The notes: generated by a model not told the origin, from the letters alone. 64,000 nucleotides of DNA from Streptacidiphilus melanogenes (GCF_000787835.1 NZ_BBPP01000029.1:43762-107761), one strand, 5' to 3'; numbered from the stretch's first letter, positions 43,524 to 58,424 are shown. Translations and numbers: made by a program.

Positions 43524-45007
43524 GGGCGCTCCCCGACCGCGCCGGCCCGGCCGATCACCTCGGCGTAGAGGTCGACGCCCTCGCTCGCGGTGACCTTCGC
43601 CTCGACGAAGTCGCCGGCCGCGAGGTCCTCGGTGTCGCCGAGCAGGATGGTGATCCCGTCGGTCTCCGGCGCCTGGTGCGCACCGCGGCCGATCACGCCG
43701 TCCTCGCCGTCGTTGGACTCGACCAGCACCCGGACGGTGCTGCCGATCCGCTGCTCGGCCCGCTGCGAGGTCAGCTCCTCCGCGAGGCGGCTGAAGCGGG
43801 CGAGCCGCTCGGCGACCTCGTCCTCGGGCAGCTTGCCGTCATACCCGGCCGCCTCGGTGCCCTCCTCGTCGGAGTAGCCGAAGACGCCGATGGCGTCGAG
43901 GCGGGCGTTGGTGAGGAAGCGTTCCAGCTCGGCCAGGTCGTCCTCGGTCTCGCCGGGGAAGCCGACGATGAAGTTCGAGCGGACTCCGGCCTCCGGCGCC
44001 TTGGCCCGGATCTGGTCCAGCAGCTCCAGGAACCGGTCGGTGTCGCCGAAGCGGCGCATCCGGCGCAGCACGTTCGGCGCCGAGTGCTGGAACGACAGGT
44101 CGAAGTAGGGCGCGACGCCGGGGGTGGAGGTCAGCACGTCGATCAGGCCCGGCCGCATCTCGGCGGGCTGGAGGTAGCTGACCCGCACGCGCTCGACGCC
44201 GTCGACGGCCGCGAGCTCGGGCAGCAGGCTCTCCAGCAGGCGGATGTCGCCGAGGTCCTTGCCGTAGCTGGTGTTGTTCTCGCTGACCAGCATGACCTCG
44301 CGGACGCCCTGCTCGGCGAGCCAGCGCGTCTCGTTCAGGACGTCGGACGGCCGCCGGGAGAGGAAGCTGCCGCGGAAGGCGGGGATCGCGCAGAAGCTGC
44401 AGCGTCGGTCGCAGCCGGACGCGAGCTTGACGGACGCGACCGGGCTGTCGTCCAGCCGCCGCCGGAGCGTGCGCGGCCCGGAGGCCGGGGCGAGACCGTC
44501 GGGCAGGTCCGCGATCTTCGTCTCGGCCGGAGTCTCCCCGTGTCCGGGGATCGCCACGGCGTCGGCCGCGGTCTGCCGCTCCACGGGCGAGAGCGGCAGC
44601 AGCTTGCGGCGGTCGCGCGGCACGTGGGAGACGTGCTGCCCGCCGGAGAGGATGGTCTGCAGGCGCTCGGCGATGTCCGCGTAGTCGTCGAAGCCGAGCA
44701 CGGCGTCCGCTTCGGGCAGCGCCTCGGCAAGCTCCTTGCCGTAGCGCTCGGCCATGCAGCCGACGGCGACGACGGCCTGGGTGCGGCCGTGACCCTTGAG
44801 GTCGTTGGCCTCCAGCAGGGCGTCGACGGAGTCCTTCTTGGCGGCCTCGACGAAGCCGCAGGTGTTCACGACGGCGACGTCAGCCTCGGCGGCGTCGGCC
44901 ACGAGCTCCCACCCGTCGGCCTCCAGCCGCCCGGCGAGTTCCTCGGAATCCACCTCGTTGCGGGCGCATCCAAGGGTGACGAGAGCGACTGTGCGGCGAT
45001 CGGGCAT
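43520..45007 (-). CDS. rimO: Ribosomal protein S12 methylthiotransferase RimO
   Basis: 495 residues from ATG 45007. Methylthiotransferase N-terminal domain ([36 protein letters not shown]) and radical-SAM cluster [14 protein letters not shown] near residue 200. A TRAM domain is at the C terminus. TLGCARN and the lack of the MiaB-type start distinguish it from miaB in this window. An insert of about 60 residues ([21 protein letters not shown] region) before the radical-SAM core is longer than in E. coli RimO but common in actinobacteria. Confidence 0.93.
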   Translation of the reverse strand: MPDRRTVALVTLGCARNEVDSEELAGRLEADGWELVADAAEADVAVVNTCGFVEAAKKDSVDALLEANDLKGHGRTQAVVAVGCMAERYGKELAEALPEADAVLGFDDYADIAERLQTILSGGQHVSHVPRDRRKLLPLSPVERQTAADAVAIPGHGETPAETKIADLPDGLAPASGPRTLRRRLDDSPVASVKLASGCDRRCSFCAIPAFRGSFLSRRPSDVLNETRWLAEQGVREVMLVSENNTSYGKDLGDIRLLESLLPELAAVDGVERVRVSYLQPAEMRPGLIDVLTSTPGVAPYFDLSFQHSAPNVLRRMRRFGDTDRFLELLDQIRAKAPEAGVRSNFIVGFPGETEDDLAELERFLTNARLDAIGVFGYSDEEGTEAAGYDGKLPEDEVAERLARFSRLAEELTSQRAEQRIGSTVRVLVESNDGEDGVIGRGAHQAPETDGITILLGDTEDLAAGDFVEAKVTASEGVDLYAEVIGRAGAVGERP

Positions 45008-45059
45008 GCCGCCAAGGTTACCGGGCCGAGGAGGTTGCACTCTCCATGGGCGCATCTTC

Positions 45060-45162
45060 AGGGGCGCGGGGAACCGCGCGGGCAACCACCCTGCGCAGAT
45101 GTCCCTGCCGTTCGGGGACTCACCGCACTCGGTGGCTCGTCACGCAGTTCCCCGCGCCCCTT
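45060..45162. repeat. Inverted pair of GGGGCGCGGGGAAC elements between rimO and the rodZ-like gene
   Basis: Arms at 45060-45078 and 45143-45161 are near-perfect reverse complements, separated by about 64 bases. The core GGGGCGCGGGGAACTGCG type is a dispersed intergenic motif in Streptomyces as I remember. It can form a long stem-loop after the rodZ-like gene and before rimO. Confidence 0.75.
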
Positions 45163-45198
45163 GCGTGCTGCAACTGCCTGCGGGAGCGAGGCCGACGG

Positions 45199-46035
45199 TC
45201 AGCCCGCGACCGGGTCGCCCGGGGTGTAGGTGACGTTGACGACCTGGCCGTCGCCGCCCGCGGTGCCGAGATCCTTGCCGTTGGCCCAGACGTGGACGCC
45301 GCCCGCGTTGCCGAGGACGAACTTCAGCTCCTTCGCGTCCGTGAAGGTCTGGGTCTGCCCCTGGGCGAGGTCGCCCTCGAAGATGACCTTGCCGGTGCCG
45401 TCCTTGACCATCATCCAGCTGTCGCCGTTCTGCGCCAGCAGCTTCACCGTGACCTTGCCGGCCGGCGCGGCCGCGATCGCGCTGGGCTTGACGGGAGCGG
45501 AGGAGGCCGGCGGGAGCGTCGGGTGGAGGACGGGGCCGATCGACGGCGTGGCGCCGGAGGCCGCGGAGGAGGGAGACCCCGCGGAGGCGGTCGTCGCCTT
45601 GGGGCCGCTCTGCGCGAGGTTGAAGCCGATCACGGCGATGACCACGACGATCGCGGCGACCATCGCCGCGGTCCAGTTCGGGCGGCGCCGCTCCGCGGAG
45701 ATCCGGCGCTCGCCGACGTTCTCCAGCAGCGGGACCTTCGCGTCCTGCGGCGCGCCGCCGTGCGCCGCGTCGTAGCGGCAGACCAGCTCGTCGCCGTCGA
45801 CGCCGACCGCGCGCGCCAGCGCGCGGACGTGGCCTCGGGCGTAGAAATCGCCGCCGCAGCGGCTGAAGTCGTCCGCCTCGATCCCGTGCACGATCGGCAC
45901 ACGGACCCGCGTCTCCGCGCTGACCTCGTCGACGGTCAGCCCCGCGGCCACGCGAGCGTTACCGAGCACCTGCCCGATGGAGGGCTCGTTCGCGAGCGGT
46001 TCGGTCGATCCGGTGGAGGTCGTGCCGGTCGTCAC
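45199..46035 (-). CDS. RodZ-like protein (helix-turn-helix plus DUF4115)
   Basis: 278 residues from GTG 46035. An N-terminal HTH_25 domain (SIGQVLGNARVAAGLTVDEVSAETRV type, about 18-90) is followed by one membrane span (about 120-140), a Ser/Ala/Pro linker and an extracellular DUF4115 beta domain (VTVKLLAQNGDSWMMVKDGTGKVIFEGDL). The RodZ layout couples the cytoskeleton to wall synthesis in rods; in a filamentous actinomycete the role is less clear. Lies between ftsK and rimO on the same strand. Confidence 0.85.
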   Translation of the reverse strand: MTTGTTSTGSTEPLANEPSIGQVLGNARVAAGLTVDEVSAETRVRVPIVHGIEADDFSRCGGDFYARGHVRALARAVGVDGDELVCRYDAAHGGAPQDAKVPLLENVGERRISAERRRPNWTAAMVAAIVVVIAVIGFNLAQSGPKATTASAGSPSSAASGATPSIGPVLHPTLPPASSAPVKPSAIAAAPAGKVTVKLLAQNGDSWMMVKDGTGKVIFEGDLAQGQTQTFTDAKELKFVLGNAGGVHVWANGKDLGTAGGDGQVVNVTYTPGDPVAG

Positions 46036-46225
46036 AAGGGGCGCCTTTCGAACGTGGGCGGCCAGGGCTTCGAAGGGGGGCCGCAACCCCCCCGAGAACG
46101 CCGTCGAAACACCAGTCTAGGGGGCGGGTCTGAGCCTCGCTCAACCGGGATTCGGCCGAAAGGGAGGCTCTGCGTCCTGATCGTTATCGGATGCTCCGCG
46201 GACCGTCGGGGCACGTGTTGACGGA

Positions 46226-46242
46226 GTGTCGGAAACCGACAC
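46226..46242. promoter_or_regulatory. Perfect short palindrome upstream of the rodZ-like gene
   Basis: GTGTCGG-AAA-CCGACAC in the 282-bp gap between ftsK and the rodZ-like gene. It could be an operator for the latter or part of the ftsK terminator; no U-tract or clear promoter was seen beside it. Confidence 0.4.
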
Positions 46243-46317
46243 GCGGCCGCGCGCAGGATGGTTCCCACCCGGTCCACTCAACGCCGAAAAGAACCGAACG
46301 GACACGCGTACGCGCGC

Positions 46318-49116
46318 TCATTCCCCCCGGAGAGTGAGCAAAACCCCGTCGAGTTCGTCCGGCTGTACCAGCACGTCGCGGGCCTTGGACCCCTCGCTCG
46401 GGCCGACGATCCCGCGCGACTCCATCAGGTCCATCAACCGGCCCGCCTTCGCGAAGCCGACGCGCAGCTTGCGCTGCAGCATCGAGGTCGAGCCGAACTG
46501 GGTGGAGACGACCAGCTCGGCGGCCTGGACCAGCAGGTCCATGTCGTCGCCGATCTCCTCGTCGATCTCCTTCTTCGGGCCCGAACCGACCGTGACGTCG
46601 TTGCGGTACTCCGGCTGGAGCTGTGCCTTGCAGTGTTCGACGATGCCGGCGATCTCCTCCTCGGTGACGAACGCGCCCTGCATGCGCAGCGGCTTGCCCG
46701 CGCCCATCGGCAGGAACAGCGCGTCGCCCTTGCCGATCAGCTTCTCGGCGCCGGGCTGGTCGAGGATGACCCGGCTGTCGGCGAGCGAGGAGGTGGCGAA
46801 GGCGAGCCGGGAGGGCACGTTCGCCTTGATCAGACCGGTGACCACGTCCACCGAGGGGCGCTGGGTCGCCAGCACCAGGTGGATGCCGGCGGCGCGGGCG
46901 AGCTGCGTGATGCGGACGATCGAGTCCTCGACGTCGCGCGGGGCGACCATCATCAGGTCGGCGAGCTCGTCGACGATCACCAGCAGGTAGGGGTAGGGCT
47001 GAAGCACCCGCTCGCTGCCGGGCGGCGGCTGGACCTTGCCCGCGCGCACGGCGCGGTTGAAGTCGTCGACGTGGCGGAAACCGAACGCGGCGAGGTCGTC
47101 GTAGCGCAGGTCCATCTCGCGCACGACCCACTGCAGCGCCTCGGCGGCCTTCTTCGGGTTGGTGATGATCGGCGTGATCAGGTGGGGCACGCCCTCGTAG
47201 GCGGTGAGCTCGACGCGCTTGGGGTCGACCAGGACCAGCCGCACGTCGTCCGGAGTCGCCCGCATCAGCACCGAGGTGATCAGGCAGTTGATGCAGGACG
47301 ACTTGCCCGCGCCGGTGGCGCCCGCGACGAGGATGTGCGGCATCTTGGCGAGGTTGGCCATCACGGTCTGACCCTCGACGTCCTTGCCCATGCCGACCAG
47401 CATCGGGTGCGGGTCGCCGGTCGCGGCCTGCGAACGCAGCAGGTCGCCGAGGTTGACCATCTCGCGGTCGGTGTTGGGGATCTCGATGCCGACCGCGGAC
47501 TTGCCGGGGATCGGGCTGATGATCCGGACGTCGGGGCTGGCGACGGCGTAGGCGATGTTCTTGGCGAGCGCAGTGATCCGCTCGACCTTGACCGCCGGGC
47601 CGAGCTCGACCTCGTAGCGGGTGACCGTCGGGCCGCGGGTGAAGCCGGTGACGGCGGCGTCGACCTTGAACTCGGCGAAGACGCCCATGAGCGAGGCGAC
47701 CACGTCGTCGTTGGCCTTCGAGCGGGCCTTGCCGGGGCCGCCCCGGGTCAGCAGCTCGACGGAGGGCAGCTGGTAGTGGCCGCCGTCGGGCAGCTGCAGC
47801 TGCTCGGACCGGATCGGCAGGCCGCTGTCGTCCGCGACGGCACCGGCGCTGTCGGTGCCCGCGTCCTCGGTGCGCGCTGCCGGGACCGGCGCCTCGGGGG
47901 CGTGGTCGGGCATCGGCGGCGCGTCCTCGGGCAGGTCGAACGGCGGCGTGTCGGACGGCGGGGTGCGGTCCTTGACCCGGCCCAGCATGTCGGCGAGGGC
48001 GGCCGAGGGCTGGACGCCGTGCATGACCGCGCCGTCGAGTTCGGCGGCGGCCGCCGCGGCGACGCCGATGGTGTCGAACGGGTCCGGCTGGTCGGTCGGC
48101 TCGGCGGCGCTGCCGACGCGGCGTCGCGGACGGCGGCGTCGCGGCGCGGCGCTGCCCTCGCGCTCCATCTCGCTGCGCTTGGCCTCCAGGACCGCGCGCT
48201 CCTCCGGCGTGCCGGGCTCGCCCTCGAAGTCGTCGGGGCCGCCCAGCCCGAAGCCGAGTTCGTCGAGGCCGTCGAGCCCGGCCTCCTCGTCGAAGCCGCC
48301 GTACTCGGTGTGCGGCTCGATGATCGAGAGCCGCTCGCCCAGCAGCCGCAGCCGCTGCGGGATCTGGTTGACGGGCGTGGCGGTGACCACCAGCAGGCCG
48401 AAGAAGGAGACCAGCGTCAGGAACGGCACGGCCAGCGCCGGCCCCGCGGCGGCCATCAGCCAGCGGGACGCGGCCAAGCCGATCAGGCCGCCGGACTCGC
48501 GGATCCGCGCCGCGCCGGCCTGCAGGCTGGGCGCGCCGTAACCGATGTGGACCAGGCCGAGCACGCCGATGGTCAGCGCGGTCAGGCCGATGACGATCCG
48601 TCCGTTGGCCTCGGGCCGCTCGGGGTGGCGCATCAGCCGCACGGCGATGCCGAAGAGCAGCACCGGGACGAAAATGGTGAGTTTGCCGAACGCGCCCTTG
48701 ACCACGTCGGTCACGGCGACGCCGAGCCAGCCCTGCGGGTCGGACCACGAGCCGGCGGCGATGAGCAGCGCCAGAGCGATCAGCAGCAGCGCCAGGCCGT
48801 CCTTGCGGTGAGCCGGGTGCAGGTTCTTCGCGCCGTTGCCGAAGCCGCGGGCGACCGCGCCGACACCATTGGCGACGCCCAGCCAACTGCCGCGCACGGC
48901 ACGGTAGGCGATCGGCCTCGGCGGCCTGGGAGCGGGGGTCGCCGGCGCGGGCACGGCCTTCTTGGCCGCCGCCTTCTTCGCCGGGGCCTTCTTCGCCGGC
49001 GCCTTGGCCGCGGACTTCGCAGCGGCCTTCCTGGCGGGCGCCTTGGCAGCCGTGGCCTTCTTCGCCGTCCCCGCACCTCGGGTCTGCGAACCGCTTCCGG
49101 ACGTGCGTGTGGCCAT
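46318..49116 (-). CDS. ftsK: DNA translocase FtsK
   Basis: 932 residues from ATG 49116. A Lys/Ala-rich N-terminal tail (about 15-60) of AKKA-type repeats is followed by four or five membrane spans (about 90-270), an acidic/Pro linker, and the translocase motor with Walker A GATGAGKSSCIN (about 602) and Walker B VRLVLVDPKRVEL. The C-terminal gamma winged helix is LQRKLRVGFAKAGRLMDLMESRGIV. Moves chromosomal DNA through closing septa, in Streptomyces mainly at sporulation. Confidence 0.96.
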   Translation of the reverse strand: MATRTSGSGSQTRGAGTAKKATAAKAPARKAAAKSAAKAPAKKAPAKKAAAKKAVPAPATPAPRPPRPIAYRAVRGSWLGVANGVGAVARGFGNGAKNLHPAHRKDGLALLLIALALLIAAGSWSDPQGWLGVAVTDVVKGAFGKLTIFVPVLLFGIAVRLMRHPERPEANGRIVIGLTALTIGVLGLVHIGYGAPSLQAGAARIRESGGLIGLAASRWLMAAAGPALAVPFLTLVSFFGLLVVTATPVNQIPQRLRLLGERLSIIEPHTEYGGFDEEAGLDGLDELGFGLGGPDDFEGEPGTPEERAVLEAKRSEMEREGSAAPRRRRPRRRVGSAAEPTDQPDPFDTIGVAAAAAAELDGAVMHGVQPSAALADMLGRVKDRTPPSDTPPFDLPEDAPPMPDHAPEAPVPAARTEDAGTDSAGAVADDSGLPIRSEQLQLPDGGHYQLPSVELLTRGGPGKARSKANDDVVASLMGVFAEFKVDAAVTGFTRGPTVTRYEVELGPAVKVERITALAKNIAYAVASPDVRIISPIPGKSAVGIEIPNTDREMVNLGDLLRSQAATGDPHPMLVGMGKDVEGQTVMANLAKMPHILVAGATGAGKSSCINCLITSVLMRATPDDVRLVLVDPKRVELTAYEGVPHLITPIITNPKKAAEALQWVVREMDLRYDDLAAFGFRHVDDFNRAVRAGKVQPPPGSERVLQPYPYLLVIVDELADLMMVAPRDVEDSIVRITQLARAAGIHLVLATQRPSVDVVTGLIKANVPSRLAFATSSLADSRVILDQPGAEKLIGKGDALFLPMGAGKPLRMQGAFVTEEEIAGIVEHCKAQLQPEYRNDVTVGSGPKKEIDEEIGDDMDLLVQAAELVVSTQFGSTSMLQRKLRVGFAKAGRLMDLMESRGIVGPSEGSKARDVLVQPDELDGVLLTLRGE

Positions 49117-49250
49117 GGCGTTCAGATTACTAGGGTGACAAGGGGCGCAACACGTGCTGCGCGACGTTGCTCCGGTCGTGTCGTGCACCGGGTGCGAACG
49201 GCCCGCCTGTCAAGGGCGACGCGCCGTCAGGCCCCCTCCGGAACCGGTGC

Positions 49251-50015
49251 TCAGGACTCCGGCGTGGCGCCCCTGTTCGGGCTGCCCGGTTCCAGGGCGT
49301 CGAGCGCGCGGCGCAGGCCGGCGAGGCGGCGTTCGAGGTGCGCGGCGGTGGCGACGGCAGCCTGGTCGGCGCCCTCGGCGAGCTGCTTGGTCAGCGCCTC
49401 GGCCTGCTCCTCGACGGCGGCGAGCCGGGCGGAGAGCTCGGACAGCAGGCCCGTGCCGGGGGCCTGTTCGGCCTCCAACTGCAGTCGCAGCAGCGCGGCC
49501 TGCTCCTTGAGCTGGCAGTTCTTCATGTAGAGCTCGACGAAGACGGAGACCTTGGCGCGCAGCACCCACGGGTCGAAGGGCTTGGAGATGTAGTCCACCG
49601 CGCCGGCCGCGTAGCCGCGGAAGGTGTGGTGCGGGCCGTGGTTGATCGCGGTCAGGAAGATGATCGGGATGTCCCGGGTCCGCTCCCGGCGCTTGATGTG
49701 TGCGGCGGTCTCGAAGCCGTCCATCCCGGGCATCTGCACGTCGAGCAGGATGACCGCGAAGTCGTCGTTGAGCAGCGCCTTGAGCGCCTCCTCGCCGGAG
49801 CCCGCCCGGACCAGGGTCTGGTCCAGCGCGGAGAGGATCGCCTCCAGCGCGAGCAGGTTCTCGGCCCGGTCGTCGACAAGGAGGATCTTGGCCTTCTGCA
49901 CCTTGGCCTGCCCTCCTCGCGCCCCCGCCGCCGACGTCGCGGGGGTTCCCGCACCTCGGATCGCGTCGGACTCGTACGTCGCCCGTGTGTCCACCACTGC
50001 CCTGCCGACGGTCAT
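49251..50015 (-). CDS. osaB: Response regulator OsaB
   Basis: 254 residues: a disordered start, a receiver domain (KILLVDDRAENLLALE, phospho-Asp in VILLDVQMPGMDG at about 90, DYISKPFDPWVL) and a long C-terminal coiled coil from about 165, with no DNA-binding domain. In S. coelicolor OsaB, encoded beside the hybrid kinase OsaA and downstream of ftsK, is needed for growth under osmotic stress. The architecture and position match. The output is probably through protein contacts. Confidence 0.88.
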   Translation of the reverse strand: MTVGRAVVDTRATYESDAIRGAGTPATSAAGARGGQAKVQKAKILLVDDRAENLLALEAILSALDQTLVRAGSGEEALKALLNDDFAVILLDVQMPGMDGFETAAHIKRRERTRDIPIIFLTAINHGPHHTFRGYAAGAVDYISKPFDPWVLRAKVSVFVELYMKNCQLKEQAALLRLQLEAEQAPGTGLLSELSARLAAVEEQAEALTKQLAEGADQAAVATAAHLERRLAGLRRALDALEPGSPNRGATPES

Positions 50016-50212
50016 GCTAGCCGCACCTCACTGCCCGCACCCGGTGAACTGCCCCGCCTCCGGTGACCCAGCCAGTACCGGTAGCAACGCCGAGTGACCT
50101 TATCCCGTTCCCGCATCGCAGAGCCACCACCCTGACAAGTGGGGACAGCTGGATCCTGACGGCCCGTCCGGGGCGCGGGTTCCGGTTGGATGCCCGGTGA
50201 CCCGGTCTTCAA

Positions 50213-50264
50213 CCAGGCCGCACCGGGCCCCGGACGCATCTGTCCGGAGTCGGTGCGGGCCTGG
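50213..50264 (-). terminator. Nested hairpin downstream of osaA
   Basis: Outer arms CCAGGCCGCACCG and CGGTGCGGGCCTGG enclose an inner CCGGAC-GCATCT-GTCCGG hairpin. It starts 26 bases past the osaA stop, in the 274-bp osaA-osaB gap. It would separate the osaA transcript from osaB. Confidence 0.6.
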
Positions 50265-50289
50265 ACGATCGGCCCCGTCCCGCCCTGGC

Positions 50290-55035
<4,746 letters not shown>

Positions 55036-55391
55036 CGGCCTGCCTCCAGAGTTGCGTTGAATGCCTCGCGGCCGCACGGCACACATGCCGCGAGACGCAT
55101 CCCCAACAATCTAACGACCGCCGAGGGTTGCGCGGGGGTCGCAGACGGGTATCGGCCCCGCTGGGACCTGATCGCGGCCCAGGTCAGCCTGTCAGGTTCA
55201 GATCGAGTCACCGAACGTACCGGCTTCACTCCCCAAGCGGTACCAGGGATCAGTAACCTGGCGGCACAACACGGCGTTGGGCCAGTGGCGTCGCACGGGT
55301 GCCGCTCGGGTACCGCACCACAGGCGGTGCCCACCAGGCACGGTACGCCGGTACCGTGAGCCCGTAGCCCGGAAGAAGGAGGAGGCGCCTC
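55036..55391. other. 356-bp divergent promoter region of osaA and the phosphatase
   Basis: No gene supported. It holds a short inverted repeat CCAGG-GATCAGTAA-CCTGG near 55243, a longer imperfect hairpin at about 55313-55337, and TAGATT (minus strand, about 55108-55113), a possible -10 for osaA without a clear -35. Confidence 0.5.
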
Positions 55392-58040
55392 GTGGGTGAC
55401 GCCACCGCGCGGGCCGCCGCCACGTTCGAACCCGTCGGCCGCTCCGTCGCCGCCGCGCGCGCCTTCGTCCGGGACACCCTCCAGGGCTGGGGCTTCGGCG
55501 AGGTCGTCGACGACGCCGTGGTCCTGGTGAGCGAGCTGGTGACCAACGCCGTCGTGCACGCGGGCACCGCCGCGCGGGTCGAACTGCTGCGCCAGGGCGA
55601 CCAGGTCCGCGTCGAGGTCGGCGACCGCTACCCGCGCCGTGCCCTGCCGATCTACCCCGGCCAGGAGGACGGCGCCGTCGTCACCGCCGAACTGGAGCGC
55701 GAGGGCGGCCGCGGCCTGCTGCTCTGCGCGGCGCTCGCGTCCCGCTGGGGCGTCGACTACACCGCCACCGACAAACGCGTCTGGTTCACCCTGCAGCTGC
55801 CGCCCCGGCCCACGGGCACCCGCGTCGCCGGTCCGCTGACCCCCGACGCGCTGCTGCCCGAGTCCGAGCAGCAGGTCCACGTCGCCGTCGTGCAGATCGA
55901 CGCCGAGGGGCTGGTCTCCGCCTGGAACCAGGACGCCGAGCTGCTCTTCCAGCACCCGGCCGTCAAGGCGCTCGGCCGTCCCTTCGCGGAGCTGGCAGCG
56001 TGGCCGCAGACACCCGGCACCGGTCTCGGCGTCGACGAGGCGCTGCGGCTCTCCCGCTGGGAGGGCAACTACGCGATGCGACGCGGCGACGGCCGCCTCC
56101 TCGGCGTCTACGGCGCGCACCTGCGGGTCCGCGACGCGCAGGGTAGCCCCTCGACGGTCTGCCTGCTGGTGCGCGAGCAGGAACGCGCCGTGCTGCAGAC
56201 GCCGACGCGTCCGGCTGCCGCGTCCGAGAGCGGCGCCCGCCTCGACGGCCCGGCCGTGGACGCCTTTCTCGGTCCGCTGACCGGCGGCCAGGCGCCGGAC
56301 GACCTCGACGGCCTGCTCCAGCGCACCGTCGAACGCGCCCGCGACCTGCTCGACGGCGACGCCGCCTACCTGCTGCTGGCCACCGACGACGAGACCGAGC
56401 TCGAGGTCCGCGCCAGCTGCGGTCTGCCCGCCGGCCGGCAGCGCTTCGCCCGCGTGCCCGTCGAGTCGGGCATGGGCCGCTTCAGCTCCGCGCGGCTCCC
56501 CACCGTCCACGATGACCTGGCCGACTCCCCCGGCGCGGCCCCGCTGCTGGGCGGCACCGGCCTGCGGTCCGTGGTGACGGTCCCGCTCAAGGTCGAGGGA
56601 CGGCTCACCGGCTCCCTCGGCGTGGCCGCGCAGTCGCCCGGCCAGTACCGCAACGACGACGCGCTGCGGCTGCAGTTCGCCGCGGACCGGATCGCGCTGG
56701 CGGTCGAGAGCGCCCGCCTGACCGAGCTCGAACGGCTGCGGCGCGGCTCCCTGTCCTTCCTCGTCGAGGCCTCCGACCTGCTGGCCGGCACGCTGGAGCG
56801 GGACCAGACCCTCGCGCTGGTCGCACAGATGACGGTGCCGACGCTGGCCTCCTGGTGCGCGGTCTACACGACCTCCACCGGCGTCGACCCCGCCGTACCC
56901 GAGCTCGCCTACGTGCTGCACGAGGACGAGGAGCAGATCGACGGCCTGCGCGCGCTGCTGGAGAGCATCGCGCCCCCGGAGCCGCTGAACACCCCCGGCG
57001 CCCGCGACTGGCCCGCGGCGACGGACGCCGCCCAGGACGCGGCGCTGCGGGCCGCCCTGCGCGCCCGCACCCAGGGCGCCGGCGAGACGGCGGCCCAGCG
57101 CGCCGCCCTCGCCACCGCCGCGACGGTGGGCGGTGAGACGGTCGTGCTGCCGCTGGTCGCGCGCAACCGTGTGATCGGCATGCTGACCCTCGGCAAGGCC
57201 GCGGAGGAGCGCTTCCGCCGCGAGATCCTGGAACTGGCCGAGGACCTCTCCCGTCGTGCCGCGCTCGCCCTGGACAACGCCCGGCTGTACAGCGAGCGCA
57301 CCGCGATCTCGCGCGCGCTGCAGCGCAGCCTGCTGCCGCCCGCGGTGCCGCGCGTGCCCGGCGTCGAGGCCGAGGTCATCTACCGCGCCGCGGGCGAGGG
57401 CAACGAGGTCGGCGGCGACTTCTACGACATCTTCCCGATCCGCGAGGGGACCTACGGCTTCGCCATCGGCGACGTCTGCGGCACGGGTCCCGAGGCCGCC
57501 GCGGTCACCGGCCTGGCCCGCCACTCGCTGCGCCTGCTGGCCCGCGAGGGCTTCTCCGCGCCGGAGGTCCTGCAACGGCTCAACGCCGCGATCCTCGACG
57601 AGGGCGACCGCGGCCGGTTCCTGACCCTCCTCTACGGGGAGATGACCCCGCGCGAGGACGGCTCGGTCGAACTGCGCACCGTCTGCGCCGGCCACCCCCT
57701 CCCGCTGCGGCTCCGCCCCGACGGCACGGTCTCCCCCGCGGCCTCCCCGCAGCCCCTGCTGGGCGTCATCGACGACCTCGACCTGGAGGCCGAGACCTTC
57801 GTCCTCGACCCGGGCGACGTCCTGCTCTGCGTCACCGACGGCGTCACCGAACGCCGCGACGGCCCGCGCATGCTCGGCGACGACGGCCTCGCCGACGTCC
57901 TCACCACCTGCACCGGCCTCACCGCGGGCGCGGTCGCCACCCGCATCCTGCGCGCGGTGGAACGCTTCGCCGCGGACCCCGCCTCCGACGACATGGCCAT
58001 CCTGGCCCTCCGCGTCCTCGGGTCGCCCCAGCCTCGCTGA
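55392..58040 (+). CDS. SpoIIE-type PP2C phosphatase with an anti-sigma-factor-like ATPase domain
   Basis: 882 residues from GTG 55392, after GGAGGAGG. Order: HATPase_c of the RsbW/SpoIIAB type (ELVTNAVVHA, GRGLLLCAALA; about 10-135), PAS (about 160-270), GAF (about 290-440), a second GAF-like region (about 450-620), and a PP2C domain with EVGGDFYDIF, IGDVCGTGPEAA and DDMAILAL (about 660-880). Such proteins can phosphorylate and dephosphorylate anti-sigma antagonists. The location beside osaA, divergently, matches Streptomyces and suggests a stress sigma-factor link to osmotic sensing. Confidence 0.9.
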   Translation: MGDATARAAATFEPVGRSVAAARAFVRDTLQGWGFGEVVDDAVVLVSELVTNAVVHAGTAARVELLRQGDQVRVEVGDRYPRRALPIYPGQEDGAVVTAELEREGGRGLLLCAALASRWGVDYTATDKRVWFTLQLPPRPTGTRVAGPLTPDALLPESEQQVHVAVVQIDAEGLVSAWNQDAELLFQHPAVKALGRPFAELAAWPQTPGTGLGVDEALRLSRWEGNYAMRRGDGRLLGVYGAHLRVRDAQGSPSTVCLLVREQERAVLQTPTRPAAASESGARLDGPAVDAFLGPLTGGQAPDDLDGLLQRTVERARDLLDGDAAYLLLATDDETELEVRASCGLPAGRQRFARVPVESGMGRFSSARLPTVHDDLADSPGAAPLLGGTGLRSVVTVPLKVEGRLTGSLGVAAQSPGQYRNDDALRLQFAADRIALAVESARLTELERLRRGSLSFLVEASDLLAGTLERDQTLALVAQMTVPTLASWCAVYTTSTGVDPAVPELAYVLHEDEEQIDGLRALLESIAPPEPLNTPGARDWPAATDAAQDAALRAALRARTQGAGETAAQRAALATAATVGGETVVLPLVARNRVIGMLTLGKAAEERFRREILELAEDLSRRAALALDNARLYSERTAISRALQRSLLPPAVPRVPGVEAEVIYRAAGEGNEVGGDFYDIFPIREGTYGFAIGDVCGTGPEAAAVTGLARHSLRLLAREGFSAPEVLQRLNAAILDEGDRGRFLTLLYGEMTPREDGSVELRTVCAGHPLPLRLRPDGTVSPAASPQPLLGVIDDLDLEAETFVLDPGDVLLCVTDGVTERRDGPRMLGDDGLADVLTTCTGLTAGAVATRILRAVERFAADPASDDMAILALRVLGSPQPR

Positions 58041-58424
58041 CGGCCGCCGGTCAGCGATCGAGAACGGGAAAGAAGACGTCCCCGGCTCCCAGGTCCCCGC
58101 CAGGCGGCGGTCTCGCGCCTCTGCTCCGGCGTCATCCGGCGGGCTCCGCCTCCTCCGCGAGCGCAGCCTGGACCCTCCGGACGACGCCGCGCGGCGCGCG
58201 GGCGCCCTGCCTCGAGCGGCTGCCGGGCAAGCTGCTTCGCGCTGCCGCGCCATCTGACATCCGATGTCCCCGCGCCGTCGCCCGACAGAGGGTGGCGCGA
58301 CCGGTGCGCGTCAAAACGAGCGAGCCTGCACGGAACCTTCACAACTCCTGTGCCCTGCTTGTCCGGATCTCGACCGGTGTGGTCCCTGTGAGGCGGACGA
58401 GACCTCTGTTGCGGCGGAGGGCGC
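58041..58424. other. 384-bp gap upstream of the membrane-GH5 gene
   Basis: No convincing gene on either strand. A minus-strand frame of 42-60 codons (58132-58314) has no ribosome site. No strong hairpin follows the phosphatase stop. Confidence 0.5.

Noticed and set aside
58132-58314. Minus-strand frame of 42-60 codons in the gap before the GH5 fusion gene
   Set aside because: No ribosome site, no recognisable domain, composition like the surrounding non-coding DNA.
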